This document shows positions 1 through 7,926 of a stretch of 25,979 nucleotides of DNA, piece by piece. The translations under genes and the position numbers were made by a program. Within the stretch, counting starts at the first letter, position 1, and the number at the start of each line of letters is the position of its first letter. The notes below the pieces were generated by a model. That model saw nothing but the letters and a program-made list of their open reading frames with translations. It was not told the DNA's origin and made no database searches. This stretch comes from Bacteroidales bacterium M2 (GTDB lineage: Bacteria; Bacteroidota; Bacteroidia; Bacteroidales; Muribaculaceae): contig LUJM01000056.1 in assembly GCA_001689415.1 (NCBI GenBank), forward strand, positions 1 to 25,979. The letters are read 5' to 3'.

Positions 1-41
1 CAAGTCAATCTTAAATGAAAGAGCCGTGACTTAAAATCAAC

Positions 42-68
42 AAAAAAAGCGCCTGGAGCGCTTTTTTT
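42..68 (+). terminator. Rho-independent terminator of an upstream gene
   Basis: An A-tract and GCGC arm (42-52) pairs perfectly with a GCGC plus T-tract arm (58-68) around the loop CTGGA. The stem of 11 bp ends in eight T residues, a classic intrinsic terminator. It presumably ends a + strand gene left of the window. Its T-run overlaps the putative -33 element of the secDF promoter. Confidence 0.8.
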
Positions 69-98
69 TGTGCGTTTGAAGATTTATCACTATATTTG
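68..98 (+). promoter_or_regulatory. Bacteroidota-type promoter of secDF
   Basis: TTG at 68-70, a 20-nt spacer and TATATTTG at 91-98 match the Bacteroidota sigma-ABfr consensus (TTTG / TAnnTTTG). Transcription would start near 103, giving a 5' untranslated region of about 48 nt before the secDF ATG. No strong Shine-Dalgarno site precedes that ATG, as is usual in this phylum. Confidence 0.7.
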
Positions 99-150
99 CA
101 AGCTGAAATAAAAACCCGAAATTTTTATTAATAATTAAACCATAAATTAC

Positions 151-3042
151 ATGCAAAGCAAAGGAAAATTAGGAAGCGTCGTTGCCGGCGTGATTGCTAT
201 TTTCTTGGTTTTGGTGTGTCTTTTCTACCTGTCGTTTACGTTTGTAAGCAACAAGTATGAGAGTCAGGCAGCCGAATATGCCAAGGTACAATCAGGCGAC
301 AATGATGACGCTGCCTACAACCAGGCCTACAAACACTACATGGATTCACTTGGTGAAAAACAGGTGTATGCCAATCTCTACACTCTCAATGATGTACGTA
401 AATGGGGCGTAGGCCTCGGACTCGACCTCAAGGGCGGTATGAACGTGATCCTGCAAGTGGATATGCCCGACATGCTGCGCTCTATGAAGGCCGGAGACAC
501 CGACTCGACATTCGAAGCCGCACTCCGTGGAGCCAATGAAATGGTGGCTACTCACCAGAGCGAAGACTTCGTACGCAGTTTCATTCAGCTTTACCGTCAG
601 GCCAAACCCCAGGCAGACTTCTCTGTAGTATTCCAGGACGTAGTATCGAGCGGCGCAAGCGATGATGCTGTTCATTCTACCCTCAAAGCCCAGGTAAAAG
701 ACCGCGTAGACAACTCTGCAACCAACGTGCTTCGCAACCGTATCGACCAGTTCGGTGTGGTATCTCCCAACATCCAGGTTCTCCAGGGCAAGGACGGTCA
801 GATTCTTCTCGAGCTCCCCGGTGTTAAGGACCACGAGCGTGTACGCGACCTTCTCCAGCGCTCTGCCAACCTCGAGTTCTACGAGACCTACACAGCCGAG
901 GAACTTGGCAATGCCTTTGGCGCTCTGATGAATCGTCTTGCCAATGACTCAACAGTAAGCATTGCCGCACTTCAGAATGTGCTCGCACGTGGCGGTTATG
1001 GTGCAACTGTAGGTTATGCCCCCGATGCCAAGACCATGGCAGCGGTAGACGCCCTTCTCGAGACTGCTGCAGCCAAGAACCTCCTTCCCTCAGACCTCCG
1101 TCTTCGTTGGGCCGTTAAGCCTACCGTACGTCAGGATGCAAACGGCAATGATCAGAACTTCGGTACAGCCCTCTACGCCCTCAAGGCCAACGGTGGCAAG
1201 CCTGCTCTCGACGGTCGTGCTGTAAGCGATGCAAGCTCGAACCCCGACCCCCTGCGCGGTATGGAAGTTTCGATGCGCATGAATGCCGAGGGTGCCCGCA
1301 ACTGGTCGCGTATAACCGGTCAGAATGAAGGCAAGCAGATTGCAATCGTACTCGACGACAAAGTATACTCAGCACCTAATGTACGTACTAAGATCGACGG
1401 CGGTCAGTCATCTATTACAGGTGACTTCACCCTCGAAGAAGCCCGCGACCTTGCCAACGTGCTCAAATCGGGCCGTATGGACGCCAAGGTACATATCATC
1501 TCGGATATGGTAGTAGGTCCTTCGCTCGGTAAGCAGGCTATTGAGGCCGGTTTTACCTCGTTCGTTGTAGCACTCGTGCTCCTTATGATTTTCATGATGG
1601 CATTCTACGGCGTAATCCCCGGTTTGATTGCCAACATCTGCCTCCTGTGCAACCTCTTCTTCACCATGGGTATCCTGGCATCTTTCCAGGCCGTGTTGAC
1701 CATGAGTGGTATCGCCGGTATCGTGCTTTCGCTCGGTATGGCAGTGGATGCCAACGTGCTTATCTTCGAGCGTACTAAGGAAGAGCTTCGTGCCGGCAAG
1801 AACGTTCGCAACGCCCTCGCCGACGGTTACAGCAACGCCTTCTCTGCAATCTTCGACTCGAACCTTACCTCGATCATCACAGGTGTTATCCTGCTTCTGT
1901 TCGGTACCGGTCCTATCAAGGGCTTCGCTACCACACTTATCATCGGTCTTGTATGCTCGTTCTTTACCGCAGTATACCTGAGCCGTCTGTTCTTCCTTTG
2001 GTTTAGCAAAACCGATGCGTTCAACAAACTTACATTCTCGACCGGCCTGTCGCGCAAGATGTTTATCAATACCAACATCAACTTCCTTGGCCAGCGCAAG
2101 GTCAGCTTCGCTGTAGTAGGTGTTCTAATCGCAATCGTAATCGTATCGCTTGTAGGCCGTGGCCTCAACCAGGGTATCGATTTCTCGGGTGGTCGCAACT
2201 ACATTGTTAAGTTCGAGCAGCCTGTAAGCACCGTAGAACTCCAGCAGGTACTTTCCGAGCAGTTCCCCGGCGCATCTACCTCGGTTATCACAATCGAAAG
2301 CTCTAACCAGGTACGTGTATCGACCAACTACAAAATCAACGATGAAAACGCCGATACTGAGCGTGAAATCACCGGTAAGCTCTATACCGCACTTCAGCCT
2401 TACCTGCGTGCCGGTATGACCGCCGAGGAATTCTCGACCACCGACGCATCGCAGGGTATTGTAAGCTCGCAGAAGGTAGGACCTTCGGTAGCCGACGACA
2501 TGCGCACCGATGCCTACATCGCTGTAGCAATCGCGCTTCTTGCGATGTTCCTCTACATCCTGCTGCGTTTCCGCAATGTGGCTTTCTCGCTCGGCGCACT
2601 TGCCGCTGTGGCATTCACCGCATTCACAATCATCGGTTTCTATTCGATATTCTACGGCATCCTTCCGTTTGCTATGGAAGTCGACCAGACCTTTATCGCT
2701 GCTATCCTGACCGTAATCGGTTATCAGATCAACGATACCGTGGTTGTGTTCGACCGTGTGCGTGAGAATACAGCTCTCTATCCCAAGCAGGACTTCTTCA
2801 CTACAATCAACAAATCAATCAATACCACCCTTAGCCGTACTATCATGACCTCGGCTTCGACACTGTTGGTACTTCTGTGTATCTTCATCCTCGGTGGTGA
2901 TTCGATCCGCAGCTTCACATTCGCAATGCTCTTCGGTGTAATCATCGGTACATGCGCAACTATCTGGGTTGCTTGTCCGGTTGCTTACCTGACAGACTCG
3001 CGTCGTAAAGCCGCAGCCGTGAAGACCGCAGCTGCCCGATAA
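151..3042 (+). CDS. secDF: Fused protein translocase subunit SecDF
   Basis: SecDF is the inner-membrane accessory of the SecYEG channel and uses the proton gradient to help pull proteins across. The 963-residue product is a SecD-SecF fusion, the normal arrangement in Bacteroidota. Visible parts: an N-terminal membrane helix (about residues 9-32); the SecD motif GLDLKGGMNVILQVD (about 90-105); a long periplasmic region; a helix bundle containing the SecD motif GMAVDANVLIFERTKEE; a second periplasmic domain opened by GIDFSGGRN; and a SecF bundle with the motif GYQINDTVVVFDRVREN, which carries the conserved proton-path acidic residue. Length and domain order are complete. It has its own promoter and a terminator directly downstream, so it is probably monocistronic. 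The C-ending codon bias is strong, consistent with high expression. Confidence 0.97.
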   Translation: MQSKGKLGSVVAGVIAIFLVLVCLFYLSFTFVSNKYESQAAEYAKVQSGDNDDAAYNQAYKHYMDSLGEKQVYANLYTLNDVRKWGVGLGLDLKGGMNVILQVDMPDMLRSMKAGDTDSTFEAALRGANEMVATHQSEDFVRSFIQLYRQAKPQADFSVVFQDVVSSGASDDAVHSTLKAQVKDRVDNSATNVLRNRIDQFGVVSPNIQVLQGKDGQILLELPGVKDHERVRDLLQRSANLEFYETYTAEELGNAFGALMNRLANDSTVSIAALQNVLARGGYGATVGYAPDAKTMAAVDALLETAAAKNLLPSDLRLRWAVKPTVRQDANGNDQNFGTALYALKANGGKPALDGRAVSDASSNPDPLRGMEVSMRMNAEGARNWSRITGQNEGKQIAIVLDDKVYSAPNVRTKIDGGQSSITGDFTLEEARDLANVLKSGRMDAKVHIISDMVVGPSLGKQAIEAGFTSFVVALVLLMIFMMAFYGVIPGLIANICLLCNLFFTMGILASFQAVLTMSGIAGIVLSLGMAVDANVLIFERTKEELRAGKNVRNALADGYSNAFSAIFDSNLTSIITGVILLLFGTGPIKGFATTLIIGLVCSFFTAVYLSRLFFLWFSKTDAFNKLTFSTGLSRKMFINTNINFLGQRKVSFAVVGVLIAIVIVSLVGRGLNQGIDFSGGRNYIVKFEQPVSTVELQQVLSEQFPGASTSVITIESSNQVRVSTNYKINDENADTEREITGKLYTALQPYLRAGMTAEEFSTTDASQGIVSSQKVGPSVADDMRTDAYIAVAIALLAMFLYILLRFRNVAFSLGALAAVAFTAFTIIGFYSIFYGILPFAMEVDQTFIAAILTVIGYQINDTVVVFDRVRENTALYPKQDFFTTINKSINTTLSRTIMTSASTLLVLLCIFILGGDSIRSFTFAMLFGVIIGTCATIWVACPVAYLTDSRRKAAAVKTAAAR

Positions 3043-3062
3043 ATAAGTTTTATCTCATATAT

Positions 3063-3103
3063 TCAACCCGACAGTCTCTCGCGATTGTCGGGTTGATTTT
3101 TTT
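3063..3103 (+). terminator. Rho-independent terminator of secDF
   Basis: TCAACCCGACA (3063-3073) pairs perfectly with TGTCGGGTTGA (3086-3096) and is followed by seven T residues (3097-3103). It lies 20 nt after the secDF stop. The final TTTG also serves as the -33 element of the next promoter, so terminator and promoter are packed together. Confidence 0.88.
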
Positions 3104-3131
3104 GTGAAGTCGCGAAATATTACTAATTTTG
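3101..3131 (+). promoter_or_regulatory. Bacteroidota-type promoter of the GDPD-like gene
   Basis: TTTG (3101-3104), a 19-nt spacer and TAATTTTG (3124-3131) fit the phylum consensus fully. Transcription would start near 3136, leaving about 22 nt before the ATG at 3158. Confidence 0.7.
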
Positions 3132-3157
3132 GACAAACATAAAAACGGTAGTAAATC

Positions 3158-3922
3158 ATGAAATATCGCATCGTAATGGCAGTGCTTGGCACAATGCTGG
3201 CCTTGGCTGCTGCGGCACAGCCCAAAGTGGTAGCTCATCGTGGCTACTGGCGCCATGCCGGGTCGGCACAGAACTCGCTCGCCGCATTCAATAAGGCAGA
3301 TTCTATTGGTGTGTACGGTGCTGAAATCGATGTATGGATGACTGCCGACGGCCGCCTTGTAGTAAACCACGACAAGGTATTCAAGGGCGTGGATATGGAA
3401 AATGATACATACGATACCATTCGCCGCGTCCGTCTCGACAACGGTGAGGTGCTGCCTGATCTCGACGAGCATCTGCGCCTTGTGCAGAGTAAGCCCGGAA
3501 CGCGGCTGGTGCTCGAAATGAAGTCGCTTACCGACTTGCGCCGCGAGGACGAATGTGCAGCTAAGATAGTGGACGCGCTGAGGCGGTACGGGCTGCTCGA
3601 GCGAACAGATATCATAGCATTTTCAATCAATGCCTGTCTTGCGTTTAAAAAGCTATGTCCTGTCGGGTTGCCGATATATTATCTCGAAGGCGACCTCGAT
3701 CCGGCCAAACTTGGACGTCTCGGCTTATCCGGGCTTGATTATCACCACAGTATAATACTTGCGCATCCCGAATGGGTAGATATTGCGCACAAGGCCGGTC
3801 TAAAGGTGAATGCCTGGACGGTTGATAATGCCGATACCATGCGCAAGCTCATAAACCTCGGTGTTGATTTCATCACCACCAACGAGCCAGAATTGCTGCA
3901 GGCTGTCATCAAGGAGCAATGA
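3158..3922 (+). CDS. Secreted glycerophosphodiester phosphodiesterase family protein
   Basis: GDPD enzymes hydrolyse glycerophosphodiesters from phospholipid headgroups to glycerol-3-phosphate and an alcohol. The 254-aa product starts with a signal peptide (about 1-20, ending AAAAQ), so it should act in the periplasm or at the cell surface. Family motifs follow: VVAHRGYW (24-31) with catalytic His, AQNSLAAF, GAEIDVWMTADG with two metal-ligand acidic residues, VNHD with the second catalytic His, LEMKS, and near the C-terminus VNAWTVDN and ITTNEP. The usual ENT/ENS motif reads QNS here, so the Glu often used for metal binding is Gln. I believe this also occurs in other Bacteroidales members but could not check. 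Length is normal for a single-domain GDPD. It stands alone between its own promoter and the rpmB promoter. The substrate is unknown. Confidence 0.88.
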   Translation: MKYRIVMAVLGTMLALAAAAQPKVVAHRGYWRHAGSAQNSLAAFNKADSIGVYGAEIDVWMTADGRLVVNHDKVFKGVDMENDTYDTIRRVRLDNGEVLPDLDEHLRLVQSKPGTRLVLEMKSLTDLRREDECAAKIVDALRRYGLLERTDIIAFSINACLAFKKLCPVGLPIYYLEGDLDPAKLGRLGLSGLDYHHSIILAHPEWVDIAHKAGLKVNAWTVDNADTMRKLINLGVDFITTNEPELLQAVIKEQ

Positions 3923-4029
3923 CCTTCAACAGGCATGCTGCTCAAAGCATATCATAGAATAGCGCAAAGCGGTAAAAACCGTAAAAAACGCCGAATGGTC
4001 TGAAAAATCGGTAAATTGGTGTTGAAAAA

Positions 4030-4061
4030 TTTGGCTATCTCGAAAAAAATTCGTTACTTTG
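4030..4061 (+). promoter_or_regulatory. Promoter of the rpmB-rpmG-DUF4295 operon
   Basis: TTTG (4030-4033), a 20-nt spacer and TTACTTTG (4054-4061), followed by CACGC, fit the Bacteroidota promoter with one change in the -7 box (TT for TA). The predicted leader is about 127 nt. It contains a small CGGG/CCCG hairpin near 4096-4112 and could hold ribosomal-protein autoregulation, but no known leader motif was recognised. Confidence 0.65.
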
Positions 4062-4193
4062 CACGCTGAATTGCGATGCTGGCAATCAAAGCTGTCGGGA
4101 AAGATGCACCCGATATGTGATATGAGAGTTGTTCGGCGTCTGTAATTACTTGATGTATAAAATAATAGAAATAACGATAAACCATTAACAGCC

Positions 4194-4457
4194 ATGTCAA
4201 AGATTTGTCAAATCACGGGCAAAAAAGCGATTGTGGGTAACAACGTTTCACACTCGAAACGTCGCACCAAACGCAAATTCAACGTTAATCTCTTCACCAA
4301 GAAATTCTACTGGGTAGAGCAGGATATGTGGATCAGCCTTACTATTTCGGCTTCCGGTCTTCGCACCATCAACAAGCTCGGTCTGGATGCCGCAATGCGT
4401 CAGGCAGCCCAGAAGGGATTCCTCCAGGATTCTGACATCAAGATCATCGGTTTCTAA
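4194..4457 (+). CDS. rpmB: 50S ribosomal protein L28
   Basis: The 87-aa basic protein begins MSKICQITGKKAIVGNNVSH and contains SKRRTKRKFNVNL and the C-terminal SGLRTINKLGLD segment, all diagnostic for bacterial L28 of the large ribosomal subunit. Full length. It is the first gene of a three-gene operon, with rpmG 22 nt downstream. The order L28-L33-DUF4295 is conserved in Bacteroidota. Confidence 0.97.
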   Translation: MSKICQITGKKAIVGNNVSHSKRRTKRKFNVNLFTKKFYWVEQDMWISLTISASGLRTINKLGLDAAMRQAAQKGFLQDSDIKIIGF

Positions 4458-4479
4458 TCTCTAATAACCCCAACGCAAA

Positions 4480-4668
4480 ATGGCAAAGAAAGCAAAAGGC
4501 AATCGCGTGCAGGTTATCCTCGAATGCACCGAACATAAGGCATCCGGCATGCCCGGCACAAGCCGCTACATCACAACCAAGAACCGCAAGAACACAACCG
4601 AGCGTCTTGAGCTTAAGAAATACAACCCCATTCTTAAGCGTGTAACCGTCCACAAAGAAATTAAATAA
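4480..4668 (+). CDS. rpmG: 50S ribosomal protein L33
   Basis: The 62-aa basic protein (starting MAKKAKGNRVQVILECTE) is L33 of the large subunit: the RYITTKNRKNT segment and the KKYNPILKR C-terminal part are typical. Only one Cys remains of the paired CxxC zinc motifs, so this is the zinc-independent (C-minus) form. It sits 22 nt after rpmB and 13 nt before the DUF4295 gene, so the three are almost certainly co-transcribed. Confidence 0.96.
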   Translation: MAKKAKGNRVQVILECTEHKASGMPGTSRYITTKNRKNTTERLELKKYNPILKRVTVHKEIK

Positions 4669-4681
4669 ACACTACTGAGAT

Positions 4682-4831
4682 ATGGCAAAGAAAACCGTCG
4701 CATCACTTCAGAAGGGTGAAGGCCGCACCTACAGCAAGGTTATCAAGATGGTAAAATCGCCCAAGACCGGCGCTTATACCTTCCAGGAGCAAATGGTTCC
4801 CAACGACGCTGTAAAAGAAGCACTCAAATAA
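4682..4831 (+). CDS. DUF4295 family small protein
   Basis: This 49-aa gene (MAKKTVASLQKGEGRTYSKV... ending NDAVKEALK) follows rpmG by 13 nt and is the usual third member of the L28-L33 operon in Bacteroidota. It is small and lysine-rich (charge +5 or more) and has no membrane segment. Position and basic character suggest a ribosome-associated role, but the function is not established. In many relatives ftsY follows this gene; here the operon ends with a strong terminator instead and the next gene is convergent. Confidence 0.9.
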   Translation: MAKKTVASLQKGEGRTYSKVIKMVKSPKTGAYTFQEQMVPNDAVKEALK

Positions 4832-4856
4832 GATACATTCCTATCTACATTATACA

Positions 4857-4885
4857 CGGCGCATACTTCGGTATGCGCCGTTGTT
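4857..4885 (+). terminator. Terminator of the rpmB operon
   Basis: CGGCGCATAC (4857-4866) pairs perfectly with GTATGCGCCG (4871-4880) around a very stable TTCG tetraloop and is followed by TTGTTGC. It lies 26 nt after the DUF4295 stop. The tail is only moderately T-rich. Confidence 0.8.
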
Positions 4886-4911
4886 GCATATTACATTTAG
4901 AGGTATATTCG
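4881..4911 (+). promoter_or_regulatory. Possible promoter for the candidate RNA
   Basis: TTG (4881-4883), a 20-nt spacer and TATATTCG (4904-4911) match the Bacteroidota consensus except for one base in the -7 TTTG. It begins directly at the rpmB-operon terminator and would start a transcript near 4917, just before the hairpin-rich non-coding stretch. Confidence 0.4.
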
Positions 4912-4916
4912 CCGAT

Positions 4917-5181
4917 TATCAGTATTATATCCTGCCGCGACCCTACAAGAGTGGGGTGGGTAAAAGCCCTTAAGTTGTGTCAGCGATAGGAGCTTTTCGG
5001 TCCAATGGGCAGTGTCTTCGACACTAATCAGCAGGGGAGAGATGTAATCCCCAGCAAACTTCGTAATGCTGGGGTTCGGAAAGGTAATGCTCTTCGAGCA
5101 AGCCGCTGTGGCTTGGCTCTGCGGCCACAGTTCCTATGTATGCCGTATTTTGCTTGGCCGATCGAATGTGGATTGCATAAA
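4917..5181 (+). ncRNA. Candidate structured non-coding RNA, family unknown
   Basis: This 265-nt non-coding stretch holds an unusual density of perfect inverted repeats: CCCTAC/GTGGGG (with one G-T pair), AGTGTC-TTC-GACACT near 5010-5024, CCCCAGCA/TGCTGGGG near 5050-5075, TGCTC-TTC-GAGCA near 5088-5100, and CTGTGGC/GCCACAG near 5106-5130. A possible long-range pairing ATAGGAGC (near 4987) with GTTCCTAT (near 5131) would enclose the inner hairpins. Reading frames across it do not look protein-like. The strand is inferred from the promoter-like element just upstream and is uncertain. It has no recognisable RNase P, tmRNA, SRP or riboswitch core. Location after a ribosomal-protein operon and behind a phylum-type promoter recalls the Bacteroidales-1 RNA class, but I see no sequence match I can vouch for. 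Confidence 0.4.
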
Positions 5182-5208
5182 AATAGGATGCGGTGGGCGC
5201 AGCCTATT
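5177..5208 (-). terminator. Terminator of fbp
   Basis: On the - strand AATAGG and TGCG pair with CGCA and CCTATT (5208 to 5182) with one internal mismatch, followed by a run of five T residues (5183-5179). It begins 20 nt after the fbp stop. The stem could also close the candidate RNA read from the other strand, but the T-tract favours the - strand. Confidence 0.75.
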
Positions 5209-5228
5209 GATATGTGTGAGGGTGGGGT

Positions 5229-7205
5229 TTATTTCTTTTCGCGTTCCTTGATAATGCCGTGGCGGTAGGCGTAGAGGAGTTCGGTTAGCTCCTGAATCTG
5301 GCTGAGTAGCTCCCGGCCCTTGTCTGTGTCGCGAACTCGCATACGGTGTTGGCTAAGCTCTACAAGCTGTGTTGTGCTGACAATATCGGTGCAGTTCTTG
5401 ATAGCCTCTTCAGCCGATGTGAAAGGCTCGTGCTGCACTAACTGTAGGCCGCGGCTGTGGAATACGAGGGTGTAGCCCGCGATTCCGGTTTTGTCGTGAT
5501 ATGCTTTTGCGAAACCTCCGTCGATAACCATTAGTTTACCGTTGGCACGGAGGGGTGTTTCGCCCTGGTTGATACGCACCGGTACATGTCCGTTGATGAT
5601 GTGGCGGTGCTCGCCGGTCACTCCGAATTCATCGAGAATCATGTCGCATATTTCTTCGTTGTTGCGTAGCTTGTAGTAGTATCCCTTTTCTTCCTTGTGG
5701 GTTTCGGGGTCTTTTATGAAATAGCGCTCGAAAGTGGCCATGCGCGATTTGTCGAACAGAGGCGAATCGGGGCCGCACCACAGGTACCAATAATAATCTC
5801 GAGCAAAGCTGCGTTCGTCGGCCGGGGTGTCGTCGTTGAATGCGGCACGCATCATCATGCCTACACGGTGCATTAGTTCGCGACCTTTGTACTTTGTGCC
5901 GTAGAGGTCGACCTCTTTCAAAGAGCCGTCGGCATTGAGAGGGAGCGATGCGTGGAAAAGCAGGTTGGAGTTGAACACACCATACATACATCCGTGCAGG
6001 AAAAGGCAGTTGATGTGTTTCTTCAGCTTGTCGCTTACAGCGAAGGAGTGGTTGAGTTTTTCTACCAACTCGGCTTCTTCCTTAGTGAGTCTGTATGGGT
6101 CGGCAGGGTCTACTGTAGGGAAGTAGCATTCCTTGAGTTCGTATTCCTTTCCGTCGCGAACGAAAAGCTTGCGGTCGAAATCAATGTGTTCAAACAGCTT
6201 CCGGTCGGCCATGCCCCATTCGGGACGGCGGTCTACCATTTGCGCTTCGAGCTTGAACTGTATGATGCTGATCGCCTTGTGCATCTGGGCGATTAGTCGT
6301 CGAGTCTTTTCGTTGTGGGTATTGTCGTCGGTGTCGAGGTGAGGACCGAAGTTGTCGCACGGGTCTTCGCCGTATGTTTCCATTGCGAAAGTTGCCAGCG
6401 GCACCAGGTTTATGCCATATCCGTCTTCGAGGGTTGCCATGTTGCCATATCTGAGCGAAAGGCGCAGCACATTGGCAATGCAGCAGTCGTTGCCCGCGGC
6501 AGCGCCCATCCACAGCGCGTCGTGGTTGCCCCACTGTATGTCGAAATTGCCGTAGGTGCAGAGCGTGTCCATGATTAGGTGTGCGCCCGGGCCGCGATCG
6601 AAAATATCGCCGAGGATATGCAGTTGGTCGATACTTAGCCGCTGTATCACATTCGACATTGCCACGATGAACGAATCTGCCTGGCCTGTCGAAATGATTG
6701 TTTCGATGATTCGGTTGAAGTATGCCGTCTTATCGTCGTCGGAAGGCGATTCGTGCAGAAGCTCCTCGATGATATATGCGTACTCTTTCGGCAGGGCTTT
6801 GCGCACCTTTGAGCGGGTATACTTCACCGATACAGTCTGAAGCACCCTTACGAGTTGGTGGAGTGTGATGTTGTAGAAGTCGTCGAGGTTTGACTCCGCC
6901 GCCTTTATATATTCGAGTTTTTGCTCAGGGTAATAAATAAGAGTACACAGTTCTCTTATTTCCTGCTCACGCAGAGAAGTCCCGAAAATCTCGCGCACTT
7001 TGCGCTTGATGTTGCCGGAGGCATTCTTTAAAATGTGGCGGAAAGCCTCGCTTTCGCCATGCAGGTCGGCTACGAAATGTTCAGTACCTTTGGGGAGGTT
7101 GAGTATTGCCTCAAGATTTATGATTTCGGTGCTTGCAGCGCTTACAGTGCCAAAATTTTGCGACAGCAGCTCAAGCACTCGCGGGTCGGTCTCAGTTTTA
7201 GACAT
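5229..7205 (-). CDS. fbp: Fructose-1,6-bisphosphatase, class III
   Basis: FBPase removes the 1-phosphate of fructose-1,6-bisphosphate in gluconeogenesis. This 658-aa protein belongs to the class III (Bacillus Fbp-like) metallophosphatases. Visible metallophosphoesterase motifs: FVADLHGE (44-51), HILGDIFDRGPG (197-207), WGNHDALWMG (225-234) and, late in the protein, IINGHVPVR and VIDGGFAKAYHDKTG. Length is normal for the class. The frame stays open to a GTG at 7244, but that codon lies inside the -7 box (TATATTTG, 7241-7234), so it cannot be in the mRNA. The ATG at 7205 (MSKTETDP) is therefore chosen, giving a leader of roughly 25 nt. The gene is convergent with the rpmB operon. It is probably monocistronic, with the DUF4136 gene 109 nt upstream. 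Confidence 0.95.
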   Translation of the reverse strand: MSKTETDPRVLELLSQNFGTVSAASTEIINLEAILNLPKGTEHFVADLHGESEAFRHILKNASGNIKRKVREIFGTSLREQEIRELCTLIYYPEQKLEYIKAAESNLDDFYNITLHQLVRVLQTVSVKYTRSKVRKALPKEYAYIIEELLHESPSDDDKTAYFNRIIETIISTGQADSFIVAMSNVIQRLSIDQLHILGDIFDRGPGAHLIMDTLCTYGNFDIQWGNHDALWMGAAAGNDCCIANVLRLSLRYGNMATLEDGYGINLVPLATFAMETYGEDPCDNFGPHLDTDDNTHNEKTRRLIAQMHKAISIIQFKLEAQMVDRRPEWGMADRKLFEHIDFDRKLFVRDGKEYELKECYFPTVDPADPYRLTKEEAELVEKLNHSFAVSDKLKKHINCLFLHGCMYGVFNSNLLFHASLPLNADGSLKEVDLYGTKYKGRELMHRVGMMMRAAFNDDTPADERSFARDYYWYLWCGPDSPLFDKSRMATFERYFIKDPETHKEEKGYYYKLRNNEEICDMILDEFGVTGEHRHIINGHVPVRINQGETPLRANGKLMVIDGGFAKAYHDKTGIAGYTLVFHSRGLQLVQHEPFTSAEEAIKNCTDIVSTTQLVELSQHRMRVRDTDKGRELLSQIQELTELLYAYRHGIIKEREKK

Positions 7206-7233
7206 GGTCAGGATATGGTTTATGACATCGCTG

Positions 7234-7241
7234 CAAATATA
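7234..7241 (-). promoter_or_regulatory. -7 box of the fbp promoter, deciding the start
   Basis: The - strand reads TATATTTG followed by CAGCG, a perfect TAnnTTTG box. The -33 position about 20 nt upstream is poor (GGC). Because the box overlaps the alternative GTG start at 7244, it fixes translation to the ATG at 7205. Confidence 0.65.
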
Positions 7242-7314
7242 CACAATAATTATGACATATTGCCACTTTGCCCGAAGTTTTCGCCCGTTTCCATTTCGGT
7301 TATTTTTGCATTTC

Positions 7315-7926
7315 TTATTTCTGACGATATTGAGGTAGCACCGGTACCGGGAATCTTGAGAATAGGGTTTCGACAGCTTCTGCTATGCCTTTGAGGTTGC
7401 GGAATTGGGAGTTGCCGTTCTGCAGGATTGTTGCAGCCGAAGCCGAGTAGAGCGGTATTTTGCTGTCGATGTTTACAAAGTCCATTGTGAGTACGCCCTC
7501 TTTGTAAATGCCTGTTATCACCTTGGCGTTGGCATAGTAATTAGCCCAATAGTTTGCACGTGGATACATAAAATAGGGGTAGTAGCCGTTGAAATACGGT
7601 CCTGAGTACGGCATGTACCCGGGCGGAAGTGCGGGCTGGGTCTCGATTTCGCGGTGTATGGTCAGGCCGATGTTGATGAGCAATGGCGACTTGCTGTCTT
7701 CGGTGAAACCGCGCTGCATCATTTGTTCGCGTATGGCAGCGGCGATATTATAGTACGTTACCATTTCCATACCCGGCGGTAGCTGGCCGTCGGCCGGGCT
7801 GACAATACGGAAGGTCTTGTATTGCGACAGGTCGGCATTATTGTAAATTTCGCTATTGATAAGAGCGAACGGGCTGCAAGCTCCAGCCAGGAGTACAAGA
7901 GTCAAGAGGTAGAGAATCTTTTTCAT
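7315..7926 (-). CDS. DUF4136 domain lipoprotein
   Basis: The 203-aa product has a lipoprotein signal peptide with lipobox LLAGAC (Cys17), so it should be membrane-anchored in the periplasm or outer membrane. The mature part contains DLSQYKTFRIV, the start typical of DUF4136, then a segment matching the rest of that fold and a Pro/Tyr/Gly-rich patch (about 120-150, PPGYMPYSGPYFNGYYPYF). Function of the family is not established; some members are linked to envelope maintenance. The closing segment LKGIAEAVETLFSRFPVP fits the conserved C-terminal helix. The last codons lie 109 nt before fbp. No clear promoter was found upstream. Confidence 0.85.
   Translation of the reverse strand: MKKILYLLTLVLLAGACSPFALINSEIYNNADLSQYKTFRIVSPADGQLPPGMEMVTYYNIAAAIREQMMQRGFTEDSKSPLLINIGLTIHREIETQPALPPGYMPYSGPYFNGYYPYFMYPRANYWANYYANAKVITGIYKEGVLTMDFVNIDSKIPLYSASAATILQNGNSQFRNLKGIAEAVETLFSRFPVPVLPQYRQK

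Noticed and set aside
3926..4193. Possible small gene between the GDPD gene and rpmB
   Set aside because: The only longer frame (- strand, 89 codons) covers the rpmB promoter and leader and has no coding bias; the region is best read as promoter plus leader.
4917..5181. RNase P RNA, tmRNA, SRP RNA or cobalamin riboswitch
   Set aside because: The characteristic cores (GAGGAAAGTCC, the tmRNA CCA end, the GGAAGCAGC loop, the cobalamin box) are not present.
5005..5268. Open frames across the hairpin-rich region
   Set aside because: The products are rich in Cys/Arg/Trp with no domain and the frames run into fbp antisense; hairpin structure explains the sequence better.
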